Below, in pieces: positions 51,105 to 61,268 of a stretch of DNA of 64,000 nucleotides. Made by a program: the position numbers and the translations under genes. The number at the start of each line of letters is the position of its first letter. Within the stretch, counting starts at the first letter, position 1. Under the pieces are notes generated by a model. That model saw only the letters and a list, made by a program, of their open reading frames with translations. It was not told the origin of the DNA and did no database searches. The DNA lies in assembly GCA_028023455.1 (NCBI GenBank), contig JAQFVV010006215.1:1004580-1068579 (forward strand). The letters are read 5' to 3'. Source of the stretch: Epiperipatus broadwayi. Taxonomy: Eukaryota > Onychophora > Udeonychophora > Euonychophora > Peripatidae.

Positions 51105-51780
51105 TATATATAAAAGGCATGTTTTGCAGGTTCATCCATGTTAAAAAATTTAAATATTGATATACCGATGTTCCAACTTGATCACACAAGTCATCCACCG
51201 GGTGATAAAATGTAGAAAGATGGTTGTAGAAGTGCTACAATCACTAATTAAAAAAAATTTTAAAGTTCCACCAATAGCAAAAATGTTAAATTAAGAATGT
51301 TTTTTAAAAAAATCTTTCCAAATAAGAGGAAGTTTGCATGTATTATCTAGCTTATTGATACAATCTGGCCTTTTAAGTATCTCAATGGTTTCTCTAATTT
51401 TGTACTGGTAGAGATTATCACATCTGGATATGATCCTGGTACTAAAAAAATCAATTTTATGACCTGAATCTATAGTATGGAGTGAGGGTGCTGATGATGA
51501 TGAGTGTTGTTTAACTGCATTAGCATGCTCATCTCTTCTAATACTAATGTGATGATTACTCTTTGGAAAGATTTTTTAAAAAACATTCTCAATTTAACAT
51601 TTTTGCTATTGGTGGAACTTTAACATTTTTTTTTCAAATCAGTGATTGTAGCACCTCTACAACCATATTTCTACTTTTTATCACCCAGTGAATGACTTGT
51701 GTGATCAAGTCAAAACATCGGTATATCAATATTTAAATTTTTTAACATGGATGAACCCGCAAAATATGTCTTTTATATAT
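51105..51780. mobile_element. Long inverted repeat (foldback) with about 218-bp arms
   Basis: Left arm 51,105-51,322 and right arm 51,562-51,780 are reverse complements with scattered differences. Shared pieces include 'GGTTCATCCATG', 'CTTGATCACACAAGTCAT', 'TTCCACCAATAGCAAAAATG' and 'AATCTTTCCAAA'. The roughly 240-bp centre holds the GIY-YIG-like fragment described separately. Confidence 0.7.
51323..51590 (-). pseudogene. Penelope-like element GIY-YIG endonuclease fragment
   Basis: The minus strand reads 'HISIRRDEHANAVKQHSSSS', then 'APSLHTIDSGHKIDF' and, after a frameshift, 'YQYKIRETIEILKRPDCINK' and 'LDNTCKLPLIW'. This follows the pattern of the GIY-YIG domain tail in Penelope-like retroelements: an R/EH..AV block, SSALAEH...GH.IDF, then .RE.IEI...P..IN....LP..W. 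The GIY and YIG strands themselves are not preserved. Assignment rests on pattern memory and is moderate. Confidence 0.45.
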
Positions 51781-52155
51781 GCAACCTGTGAAAATCTTTG
51801 TATCAACATAAATATAATGTTGGTACATTTAATTAAAAATTGATAAGTAGATGACAGTTTAATGGTCATTATATAAATATTGAAATATTTTTAAGAATGT
51901 AGAAATATTTGTTTTATTTTAGCGAAATTGCAGTTAGATGATATAAACAGTGACCAATGGAAACAGTAAACTGTAAACACTTTTTGCATCTAAAAGGGGA
52001 TCCTCTTTTCAATGCATTCTCATGATATTCATAGAGATACAATGTTACAATAAACATATAAATGTTTAAAGAAACAAAGCCTCATTACTTTGTCTATTTT
52101 TCCTTATTATAATGGACTCTTCCACCAAGAGTTGAATGTTATAAATTATATATAT

Positions 52156-52805
52156 GATGGAGCTTACCAATAGCTCAAATCAAGCTTTATTTTATAAGTG
52201 CCAAAAGAGAAAGAATTCAAAATCTCTATCAGAAAGTCCCTATCTCCAGACCAATTGGTTTTGAGCTTATGGCTCACCTCACTGGAGTGCTGAGACTCTA
52301 GAAACTAGATCTAAAATACTAACTCAAAAGACAGCACTTATAAAACATATTACTATCAATTTGAAGGCTTGAACTTTTCAGACATGTAAATGTCTTCAAA
52401 TCCAGCTTTATAAATCAGATAGCAAGCTTAAAAGCAAGTTACAAAATTTATGACTTGTTTTATTAATTATTATAAGTGTACCTTTGAAGGCTTTTGCGAT
52501 GCTATATTGCAGAGGCTATTACTATATGGTGAAACTGAGCTATCTGGTTTGTAAAGCTGGATTTGAAGACATTTATGTGTCTGAAAGGTCAGGCTTTCAA
52601 ATTGATAGTAACATGTTTTATAAGCGCTGACTTTTGAGTTAGTATTTTAGATGTAGTTTCTAGAGTCCCAGCATTCCACTGAGGTGAGACATAAGTTTGA
52701 ACCCAATTGGCCTGGAGATAGGGGCTTTCCAATAGAGATTTTGAATTCTTTCTCTTTCAGCACTTAGAAAATAAAGCTTGGTTAGAGCTATTGGTAAGCT
52801 CCATC
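52156..52805. mobile_element. Long inverted repeat (foldback) with about 268-bp arms
   Basis: Left arm 52,156-52,424 begins GATGGAGCTTACCAATAGCT; right arm 52,539-52,805 ends with its complement. The arms match collinearly with scattered substitutions. The spacer contains 'AAGCTTAAAAGCAAGTTACA', which recurs as a direct repeat just outside the right arm (52,817-52,870). A diverged single arm lies at 53,967-54,250. Non-coding. Confidence 0.7.
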
Positions 52806-52870
52806 TAGTGATCATTTAAATGCAAGCTTAAAAGAAAGTTATGAAATTTATGACTTGTTTTATTAATTAT
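52427..52870. repeat. About 50-bp direct repeat in and beside the foldback
   Basis: 'GCAAGCTTAAAAG(C/A)AAGTTA' followed by 'AAATTTATGACTTGTTTTAT' occurs at about 52,422-52,475 (loop) and 52,817-52,870 (outside the right arm). This indicates that the right arm was inserted or copied together with a flanking piece. Confidence 0.6.
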
Positions 52871-53966
52871 ATATATATATGCAATATTTTGAATTATGAA
52901 ATTAGAACAAAGCATTTTTGATCCCTTGTAATATATTATGAATCTGAAAATTTTTTTGCTTTTTTTTATTTTTAATTCTGTATTGTAAGCAACCAATTTT
53001 TGTCTTTATATAGCAGCAAATAAGATTATAACAATATTGTTTTGGTTTAGAGACTTCAAAAATTCTTCTTAAGCATAACAGTGCATTACAATTTTATATT
53101 TGTTAAGCTATTTCATTGTCAATGAATTTTTTAACTAGAAATCTTTTGATAGATAGTTTAACATTTCTAAATCAATTTTTGTTTAGTGTGAAATAGTTTT
53201 ATTAGGAATTCATGGCTGGCTTAATATTTGAATTATGAAATTAAAAAAAAAATTTCTATTCTTGATATTTTTATTATAATAATTATCTAATAAACATTTA
53301 AGTGATAAAAAAATTATGAAAGTGTTTATTAATATTATTTTAATTTGCTGTAAAATTCATAAAAAATTTGTAATCCTAACTATACATTGTAAAAATATCT
53401 CAAATTAAATATGTTTTGTATTGCAACTGTAACTACATATTGTAAAAATATTTAAAATTAAATATGGATCTTTAACTCAAGATGACTTAAATAAAAGTCA
53501 CAACAATGTCTTTACAAACATTCTCAAGTGTAAAAATGTATGGAATCAAATTAATCTTGAATTGATAAAAGACTTAATTAATATAAGCCTTTGTTTGAAA
53601 GTTTGTGATGATGGTATTTTAGTTGTAATTATATGTTGGACTACTTCCATCATTAGGAAAAATTCAAACTTTGTTTAAACTTTCTATTTTACATTTACAA
53701 AATAAAATTAATTAATAATTATTTTCATAACCATGACAATCAATTAAATGTAAAATTAGAATCTGCACGAAGTTATGCTGAAATGAAGTACAATGAATAT
53801 TACAAAAGTTAATGTTAATAGCTGAAATCTTGGTGGTGAAAGAAGTTTTATTATTTTTTTTCTGTATCCTTGATTTGGAATTTCGTAATGTAGAGATAAT
53901 ATTGTTGGAAATTTAGCATGAATATTTGTTGTGTTCAATTTTATTTTTTGCTATTAAGGCTTTGTT
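52871..53966. other. AT-rich DNA, nothing recognised
   Basis: A short direct repeat, 'ACATTGTAAAAATAT', occurs near 53,383 and 53,438. The minus frames 52,805-52,996 and 53,756-53,938 have no recognisable content. Confidence 0.5.
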
Positions 53967-54250
53967 GATTTTATATTGCTAAAGCTATTAATACATGGTA
54001 TATCTGAACTTAGTTCAGTCCCATATGGTTATTTAAGTTATATAACTGGATTGGAAGACATATGGATGTCTGAAAATTTCAGATTTTCTACTTAATGTTA
54101 TACATTGGATAAAGTGCTGGGCTTATCCTGGTATTTTTAATCTAATGCTTGAATATTCTAGCACCTCACTAATGACACCAGTAGCAGAAACTGATCTGGG
54201 GTTGTGGATATTCTCAGTGCTTGTTAAGAGCTTATTTTGAAAGCTCTATA
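53967..54250 (+). repeat. Diverged single copy of the 52-kb foldback arm
   Basis: Collinear with 52,495-52,790: 'TATATTGC', 'GAAGACATATGGATGTCTGA', 'TAAAGTGCTGGGCTTATCC' and 'CTAGCACCTCACT' correspond to parts of the right arm. It shows that the arm is an independent dispersed repeat and not unique sequence. Confidence 0.5.
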
Positions 54251-54289
54251 TATGACTTTATACATATTCTAATATATATATAAGCAGTC

Positions 54290-54880
54290 AACCTTTAAAC
54301 AATACCAATGTCAAAGAATAAGTAACAATCTCAATCTGTTGTTAAGGCAATCTCATTTAAACAATAAAGATAGAAATCTACCTTTATCTATGGCCTAATA
54401 TGTTTATATAGGCACTAAAGATTGCAACTTGAATACAGAGAGGGAACACATTAATTCAAAAAAGTTTAAATAAACCTCATTAAACAGGTAAATATAACCT
54501 GTTCTGAAATTACACTAACAAATAGTCAATTATAATGTTCAAATTGCAAGTATAACTTTCAAATTGCACTCCAACCATGTATTACTTATATAATAAACTT
54601 GATAATGCTCAAGACTAGATAGGTATTCAATGTAAATATGAAAAAAAAAACAGTGAACACTTTAACAATATTATTAACAACTAATAATCTCAATCTGTTG
54701 TCATGGCAACTTCTTTTAATCAATAAAAACGGAAATTCATCTTTATCTATGGACTAACAGGTTTATATAGACACTAATCATTGTAATTTGACTACAGAGA
54801 GTGAAATTATTAATTCAAAGAAGTTTAAATAAACCTCATTATACATGTAAAACTAATAAATAGTGAATTATATATAACCA
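54290..54880 (+). repeat. Repeat family R1, two tandem units
   Basis: Units begin near 54,293 and 54,651, about 358 bp apart. Both contain 'CTCAATCTGTTGT', 'TTTATCTATGG', 'GGTTTATATAGACACTAA' or a close match, and 'AAACCTCATTA'. They match 20,557-20,965. Tandem arrangement at two distant loci suggests satellite-like or SINE-dimer behaviour. Confidence 0.6.
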
Positions 54881-55796
54881 TTATATTTAATATTGTAACT
54901 GACTAACATAGCCAAAAATTAAAAATTTTATTGGCTTTATTTTCTGATTAAGCAAAGTTAATTCATCACTATTATTGGTCAAATAGCAGATTAGTATAGT
55001 CAAAATTAAATTCAAAAGTCTCTCATATTACTACCTAAAAGAAAATATAATTTTAGAAAATATTTAACATCTTCCCAAGAAAAATTTGTTAATCAATGCA
55101 TATATAAAATAGATGTGTCTGTATTTTTATTATTTTTTGAAATGTGCAATTTTTTATTATTTATTGAAACGTGCAATTGAATTTTATGCACAAATAGAAA
55201 GATGCACACATACAAAATAAATATTTTAGAAAGATATACCGAATAGGACAATAAATCAAGTATAATAAAACAGAATATTTTAAAATAAATTTGATAATAA
55301 TTGCATCAAAATAACTACAATTAAAATTACATTTAATAAAACAATAGAACTAATAATTCATATAAAATGGGTGTGCTTGGCGAATTTATAAATATCTCAC
55401 TGGTAAAATTAATTTATCTTGTTTAATTAAAAGCTACTTATTTAATGAACTTATAAATAAATATCTGAGAACTTTAAGATAAATTTATAAGTTATTTATT
55501 CATCAAATAAATGATTATAAAATTTATTTTGAATTGGATCAAAATGAAGTGATTTAAAAAGTTTAACTTTTTTCTTTTTCTTTCATTTTGTCCAATGTCT
55601 GAAAAATTTTGGCATTTAAAATAAAGCTAGACAAATTTGTTTATCCACTTACTCCATATCACTATGACAGTTTTCAAAATTTTCCCAAAAGAAAGCAAAA
55701 CAGCATTCTGGGAAATCATGTCCAATTAAGACATCAGGTGACCAGAGATTATAAATAGGAGTACTTGGGAAAATTCAGTCAAACTTTATAAAATTA
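54881..55796. other. AT-rich DNA upstream of the LINE
   Basis: No feature recognised. A 15-bp segment at 55,781-55,795 may be the left target duplication of the LINE (see that entry). Confidence 0.45.
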
Positions 55797-56229
55797 CATT
55801 GCATCAAAGATCCAGTCAAATTAAAATTTTAAAATAACCATTTTTATAATATCATCTGCAAAATGAATGAATAGATAAACTTATTCTATGCATTTTGCCT
55901 AGCTGGTAAAACGTTTTCTTTTTCTCAAACTGAAAAGAATAAACAACAACAAACAAACACAGGATTTTTGCTAAATATTATTTTAAATAAATTTTTATTT
56001 ATTGCTTTTAACTAATGACAGCCTCTGAATGCACATCTTCTGCATCATCTTTCATCTGATGTGAATATATTTGCACTAAAAAGGGAAAAATTCGAGAGAA
56101 AATTACAAAGCTATATCTGTGAGTACAATCTTTATTATTCTATGCAATTATTTAGTGTGATTTACTACTTCAAAGTAGTTTTGAAACATTAAATTAAATA
56201 ACATTTATTAATTACGGTTAACCGCTAAA
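55797..56229 (+). promoter_or_regulatory. LINE 5' leader (inferred)
   Basis: About 430 bp before the ORF1 start; a LINE promoter would lie here. No specific motif could be identified. The left boundary depends on the tentative target duplication. Confidence 0.3.
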
Positions 56230-57660
56230 ATGGACTCTGTAATAAAGCCTATACTAAGGCCTAAACGCTCTAATGGGAGGAAAAATATATATACTAACCT
56301 TAAAACCTCTGATGAGTCCCAAAGTTTGGATTACAACAATAAACCCTCCAAAGAACCTAAGAATAAATCTACAACAGTAGAAAGCATTTCAAATAATCAA
56401 AATCAATTTCTTTCTTCTTCGACTACTAACAACCCAATAATAAAATCTATGCTAAAATCGAAACATTGTCACGTGAAAGGGGAAAATAATTTGAAATTAT
56501 CTAGTGATTTCCAAATTGTAAATGCAAAGATTGCAACCCCTAATGAACCTAAAAATAGCGGTGAAAATGTTCGAAATGATCATACCGTTAAAAGAAGTAT
56601 AATTCCTCTCATAAACTCGCGAAACAACGAAAAAACTTTGCAACAGGAGAAAAATGATGATTCCCCAATTACAGCCTCAAACAAAAAAATGAATCACTTA
56701 GAGAATACCAAAACTTTACAAACACCATCAAAAACTAATCTATCTCCACTAAATAATCCAGAACTGGGAAAACAGATTAACAACAATAATTTATATAATA
56801 ACACAAATCTAAATCTCATAAAATCTCCAAAACATTTAAAGGAAAATAAAAATTCCAAAACTACAATAATTAAACCAAATCAGAAATCGACCATAAATCA
56901 TAATGATATGCACTCTCCCATTCCAAAACAATCTTCACTAAGTCACCCAGAGTTTGAAAAATTCAATATCACAAGCCCTGAATACAGGGATTCAAACCAA
57001 CTACCTCACAACTCTGAGCATAATAAAACCACAAGCCCAATGATGAATGAAATGACATATGCAAACAAGGTCAGAGCTAACATAATGATAAATACACATC
57101 ATCAAACATCACAACCTGATAAATACATAGAAGCAATTCGACTTTTACAAGAAATAGAAACAGAACAGTCTGCATCAAACTACTCTAATCCTCAAACAAC
57201 ATCTACAGATAATCCTACTTGTGATATTCAGAACCATGAAATAATAAATGAACAGTTTAACCAAACCATCCCATTGCCACTCCACAAATCTCTACTCAAC
57301 TATTATAATGGGTGTTCTCTCATACTTTCCACTACAGATAACTGTTTAAATCTATACACATTCCCTACATCATCACTATATGAACTATGTAAAGCACATG
57401 GCTGGTGGAAATCGATCCATAAGGTCCTCTTTCATCCAAATGAAAGATATCTTATCATCCAGTTCACAAACCAACAAGTTAAAGCTGCCTTTAGAAATAG
57501 TCATAAACTCCTAAACAACAAATTTCTTGTCTACATTGACCTCAACCACCCAGTTGTTTTAACAGGGCGAATTCAAAAATGTACCATGGACTTTGAAAAG
57601 GCAGACCTTCAGCGCCACTTCAAAGACTATGGCACCATAACACTGCACAATTTCAGCTAG
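56230..57660 (+). CDS. LINE ORF1 protein, N-terminal part (gag-like nucleic-acid-binding protein)
   Basis: 476 codons from an ATG in good context (AAAATGG) to an in-frame TAG. In LINEs, ORF1 proteins coat the element RNA and chaperone it during target-primed insertion. The first 300 residues or so are low-complexity and rich in N, K, S, T and P. A more structured part follows (about 350-470), including 'GWWKSIHKVLFHPNERYLII' and 'VVLTGRIQKC'. The terminal stop is artificial: shifting one frame continues 'QFQLVLKKRIPSQSV' into the zinc knuckles at 57,756. This is therefore the front of a frameshifted ORF1. The N/K-rich composition matches the AT-rich host. I do not recognise a named family beyond LINE ORF1. 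Confidence 0.7.
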   Translation: MDSVIKPILRPKRSNGRKNIYTNLKTSDESQSLDYNNKPSKEPKNKSTTVESISNNQNQFLSSSTTNNPIIKSMLKSKHCHVKGENNLKLSSDFQIVNAKIATPNEPKNSGENVRNDHTVKRSIIPLINSRNNEKTLQQEKNDDSPITASNKKMNHLENTKTLQTPSKTNLSPLNNPELGKQINNNNLYNNTNLNLIKSPKHLKENKNSKTTIIKPNQKSTINHNDMHSPIPKQSSLSHPEFEKFNITSPEYRDSNQLPHNSEHNKTTSPMMNEMTYANKVRANIMINTHHQTSQPDKYIEAIRLLQEIETEQSASNYSNPQTTSTDNPTCDIQNHEIINEQFNQTIPLPLHKSLLNYYNGCSLILSTTDNCLNLYTFPTSSLYELCKAHGWWKSIHKVLFHPNERYLIIQFTNQQVKAAFRNSHKLLNNKFLVYIDLNHPVVLTGRIQKCTMDFEKADLQRHFKDYGTITLHNFS

Positions 57661-58184
57661 TTCTTAAAAAAAGAATTCCATCTCAATCAGTCCCATCTCT
57701 AATTCAACATGGCGAATCTCCACTCAACATCATCTTTCGTGGCCTTCCACCCCAATGCTTCCATTGCAGGCAGAGAGGCCATCTAAAAAAAGATTGTCAA
57801 GAGAGAAAATGCATAATTTGTGGAGAGATTTGGTACAAATTCCACAAATGTGATAGCGATCAAGAAAATCAACATCTAACAAATACATACCCAAGTCTCA
57901 AGCAACAATATATCACTAGCAATACCACAGATCACACTACATCATCATCAAAAATTCCTAATGATAAAACTTCCTTGGAAACAGAACAATTTCAACTCAC
58001 TCCTGAACAGCTGCATACCAATGACAATTGCGTATCATCATTAGATACAGCAACAATCATCCAAACAGACATGGACACTGATGCTGAAGAAAGCGACACT
58101 ACAATGGCCAGCAACAGAATTCCACATAAAAGAAAACATAAAAAAAAAACAATAGCTCTGAACAATCACAAGAAAGTAGAATAG
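57646..58184 (+). pseudogene. LINE ORF1, zinc-knuckle part (frameshifted continuation)
   Basis: In the frame shifted relative to 56,230-57,660, the sequence reads on as 'RGLPPQCFHCRQRGHLKKDC'. This is a canonical CX2CX4HX4C zinc knuckle at 57,756-57,797. 'CIICGEIWYKFHKC' at 57,810-57,851 follows, a second, atypical knuckle. Such knuckles bind single-stranded nucleic acid in gag and ORF1 proteins. The stretch 57,975-58,184 is an acidic/Thr-rich tail ending in a lysine-rich segment at an A-run (58,139-58,150), where another frameshift probably occurs. No independent start is needed. Confidence 0.7.
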
Positions 58185-58586
58185 CAATGAATGTGGCAAT
58201 CTTCGAGATGCAACAAAGACTAATATTCCCCCACCAAATAGACCTTGTGAAAAAAACGAAGAGACCGTTCTCCAAAAGTCACAAGTTCATATAACCTCAC
58301 AAATGAAACAAAAACAATAGACCAAGATAACAACATACAACTGACTGACCCTTTGTCTCAAAATAAAGTGGCCTCATGTCAACATGAAAATGATAATGAA
58401 CGCTTACTGATAGACTTATCTCCATCATTGTGGCCTATTCCTGAACCTATTCCACCAGACCTCAACTTATCTAAGAACCTAATACAATCTGAACCTTATC
58501 ATCACCCCACCAATTTGATGCTGGAACAGAATATTATGGTCTTAGAAACTGGATCACATTCCAATCAGGCAAACTCTCCCACATGA
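58185..58586 (+). pseudogene. LINE ORF1 C-terminal remnant
   Basis: After the A-run at 58,139-58,150 the open frame changes at least twice (fragments such as 'SSEQSQESR' and 'NIPPPNRPCEKNEE'). The frame 58,353-58,586 then stays open for 77 codons ('LLIDLSPSLWPIPEPIPPDL') up to TGA 23 bp before ORF2. It most likely belongs to the end of ORF1. No domain was recognised in it. Confidence 0.5.
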
Positions 58587-58608
58587 GAGAGCGGTTTCAC
58601 TATCAATT

Positions 58609-59619
58609 ATGACTTTCAACATAACATCGATTAACGTCAGAGGCATGAACTCTCTTGGCAGAATCCAAGCATTATCATTCTGGCTTAAGCATAATACACC
58701 TGATGTTCTTTGCCTCAATGAAACAAAACTTCACACACTATCTGACCAAACCATCATACAGAGAATACAAAAATTTGGATACTTCCATTATTCCTTCTCC
58801 TCCTCTGCATCTGGTAGAGTAGCAATTCTTTTTAATAAAAAATCTAAAATAACCTTTTTCAAAATAATTCATATAGACTCTAACTGCCTCATAGCCATTA
58901 TACAGGTAAATGGATGGACACTTAACATAATAAATGTTTACATGACCAAAGCATCAGATATAATCTATAGAATCATCCACACTATCAACGCGGTCTTAAG
59001 AACTAACCCTTTTACTGCACTGATGTTGGGTGACTTTAATCATACATACGATTCTTTTGAAAGGAGTCACTTAAAATCACTGAGCAACACCTTTACAAGT
59101 GGAAGACAGCTTTTTGATGTGTCTGCCTTCTCATTCTATTCATCACGGTTTAAGTCCCTCATTGATCTTTTATACTTCTCTTCTTCACTTGCTCCCTTCA
59201 TTGAAGCTAACCTGTGGCCTGTTGTCTTTACGGACCACATGGCACTAGAGGTTCTTATCAGAATTGTGGATAACACACATTCATATGGCAACATTCCACG
59301 AACAATAAGGATCCTCACAAAGGAATCTGCCACTATACAACTCATCTCTGAGATTTACATATCATTCAACTCTGCTAATATAAATACACTTTCACCATGT
59401 GATAAATGGAGTAACTTCATAAATATTCTACAATCACATACTCATAAATGCACTCAACATAATAAAGGTCCCCTCAAATTACTAAGTCAATTGGACAAGA
59501 TAGCTGACACACTTAAACATTTGCCCATACAAAGGCAAAATATCCAAGAAATTACTCACCTTAAACTACAATACAAAGCTACCCAACAATCCCTGGCTGA
59601 ATACCTATCAATTAAATGA
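58609..59619 (+). CDS. LINE ORF2, apurinic-type endonuclease domain
   Basis: 336 codons from ATG, starting 23 bp after the ORF1 remnant. The domain nicks target DNA to prime reverse transcription. The exonuclease-endonuclease-phosphatase motifs are all visible: SINVRGMN (residues 7-14), LNETKL with the catalytic Glu38, LGDFNH (GDFN at 141-144), SLID (183-186) and FTDH (207-210). The linker to RT follows (about 225-336). The closing TGA at 59,617-59,619 is a premature stop, because the same frame runs straight on into RT. Catalytic residues look intact, so decay of this domain seems limited. Confidence 0.85.
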   Translation: MTFNITSINVRGMNSLGRIQALSFWLKHNTPDVLCLNETKLHTLSDQTIIQRIQKFGYFHYSFSSSASGRVAILFNKKSKITFFKIIHIDSNCLIAIIQVNGWTLNIINVYMTKASDIIYRIIHTINAVLRTNPFTALMLGDFNHTYDSFERSHLKSLSNTFTSGRQLFDVSAFSFYSSRFKSLIDLLYFSSSLAPFIEANLWPVVFTDHMALEVLIRIVDNTHSYGNIPRTIRILTKESATIQLISEIYISFNSANINTLSPCDKWSNFINILQSHTHKCTQHNKGPLKLLSQLDKIADTLKHLPIQRQNIQEITHLKLQYKATQQSLAEYLSIK

Positions 59620-60369
59620 GTGCACAGTTACTTAGCATATCAACACTGCTGGACTCGAGGTTACATCAGATGGGCCCTAGGATCCAACCAACAAAACAAG
59701 GCACCCTCATCAATCAAGATACACAGTAAACAATATATTGGCCTCTCCATGCTTTCCAAAATAAGAGACTTTTACAAAAGAAAATTACAACCTATTGGTG
59801 TCACTAACGTCCGTAGAGTTTTTGTTACTAACAACCCTATGGAACATAACATCACAGATGGTGATATTCTTGACAAACTGCAATCACTCCCAGAAAGTGT
59901 CCATCTTGGCATGCATGGAATTCCCAGATTTCTACTTTTACACCTAAGAGCTTTTACTATCCCAGTAATCCACGGAATGATAGACCTCATCACCACTGGA
60001 AGTCATCACCTAATAAACCTATGTCCCATCTCCATGGTACCCTTTTTAAAGAAGCGAGATGCACAACCAGATCTCAATAACCTGCGTCCTATCTTGATGA
60101 TTCCTCTATTGACAAAGATCATCGAGAGCATCATTAAAGACAAGATTCAATATAACATAATTAAACAACTTTCACGCTATCAATTTGCAAAAAAAGGCAC
60201 TTCAACATCTGACACTGTCAGCCACTTCAGACTTCTGGTCAATCATGTGCAGAGACAAAGGAAGTCCCGGCCCATTGCAGTCCAACTTGATATAGCTGGG
60301 GCATTCGACTCCATGAGAATTGATGTTCTTCTCAGTGTTCTGGAACAGCTAAATGTACCACTCGTATAA
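59620..60369 (+). pseudogene. LINE ORF2, first part of reverse transcriptase
   Basis: Same frame as the endonuclease, separated only by the TGA at 59,617. It contains the early RT blocks: 'NLRPILMIPLLTKIIESIIK' (RT block 1), 'QFAKKGTSTSDTVSHFRLL' (block 2) and 'AVQLDIAGAFDSM' (motif A; first catalytic Asp codon 60,289-60,291). A TAA at 60,367-60,369 interrupts after 'LEQLNVPLV', again with the frame continuing beyond. It is not an independent protein, and the nominal GTG start is arbitrary. Confidence 0.8.
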
Positions 60370-60627
60370 ATTCAAATGATTGAGAACCTTCTTTACAATC
60401 AGGAAATGTTCTTGTCCCTAGATGGTCACATTGCCACGGGTTTTATGCCCTACATCTCCATCCCCCAAGGTTCTCCCCTGAGTGCACTTCTCTTTGCTGC
60501 CTATATCAATCCAATGCTGTTGAACATCGAGGCCACGTTTTCTGGTATCGCTGTTCCGCTACTTAATGAGAACATCAATCACATCTCCTATATGGATGAT
60601 GTCACATCTCCTATATGGATGATGTAG
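60370..60627 (+). pseudogene. LINE ORF2, RT motif B and first YMDD copy
   Basis: Still in the same frame after the TAA. It carries 'ISIPQGSPLSALLFAAYINP' (motif B) and then SYMDD (motif C; codons 60,589-60,600). The frame ends 27 bp later at TAG because a 23-bp tandem duplication has shifted the reading frame. The first copy of motif C is thus followed by a foreign tail, TSPIWMM. Confidence 0.8.
60580..60625 (+). repeat. 23-bp tandem duplication over the RT catalytic motif
   Basis: The unit CACATCTCCTATATGGATGA plus TGT occurs at 60,580-60,602 and again, identically, at 60,603-60,625. Each copy encodes SYMDD. Since 23 is not a multiple of 3, the downstream RT is read in a different frame. 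Confidence 0.9.
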
Positions 60628-60959
60628 TTGTGTTTCTTTCATCCCATGATGAACTGGGTAAGCTAAAACAACTTCTTGATCACCATGCCAAATTATCTGG
60701 TTTCCTTGTCAACCCAAAAAAATCAGCTATTTGGTCAATTCTTACTGGCCAGAAGATCTCTGGTGGATTTGAAGCAGCGCCACAGAAATTTCTAGGATTT
60801 CACCTATAAAAAACACCCACACTGATGTGTAAAGAGATACAGGACTCATTATTAGAGAAAATTGAAACCACAATCGCATCTTTGTAAAAAATATACCTTT
60901 CCCTATTTGGGAAAGTAGCCCTTTTAAATGCTCTCATTCTTCCAAAAATAATATACTAT
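60603..60959 (+). pseudogene. LINE ORF2, RT thumb region after the duplication
   Basis: From the second YMDD copy (60,612-60,623) the frame reads 'YMDDVVVFLSSHDELGKLKQ' and 'KLSGFLVNPKKSAIW' (motif D/E region), then 'APQKFLGFHL'. TAA at 60,807 and a further stop near 60,885 break it. The frame then resumes as 'KIYLSLFGKVALLNALILPK', a thumb-like LINE sequence. Confidence 0.75.
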
Positions 60960-61268
60960 TTGGCAGGGTTCATACCCTCCAAGGTATTCATCAACAAAGT
61001 AGAAACCGCCTGTAGAAAACTGTGTTGGGCGGGTCAATCACCCGTAATTAGCTTGAGAATCCTTCAAAAGCCCAAAACTTTAAATGGTCTCTCACTACAC
61101 TCACTAACTATATTCAACTTACAATGCATCCATAATGTACTCTACAACATCTTCAAGGAAAATGAACGTGCTCAATGCCCACTTCTGGAAAAGGACATTC
61201 AACCTACTGATCGGCCACCCCAGAGGAAGTGCCTTGCTCCTTCAACAGCAGATCAACTTTATCTTTGA
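60960..61268 (+). pseudogene. LINE ORF2, connection region
   Basis: The same frame as the second YMDD copy continues with 'YYLAGFIPSKVFINKVETAC' and 'KLCWAGQSPVISLRILQKPK', typical of the post-RT region of LINE ORF2 (an F..P..V...I......F.W pattern). Somewhere between about 61,135 and 61,200 the true coding frame returns to that of the endonuclease, so the last third of this open stretch is probably out of frame. Confidence 0.65.

Noticed and set aside
59136-59345. Minus-strand frames at 59,136-59,345 and 59,772-59,996
   Set aside because: They are antisense shadows of the LINE endonuclease and RT.
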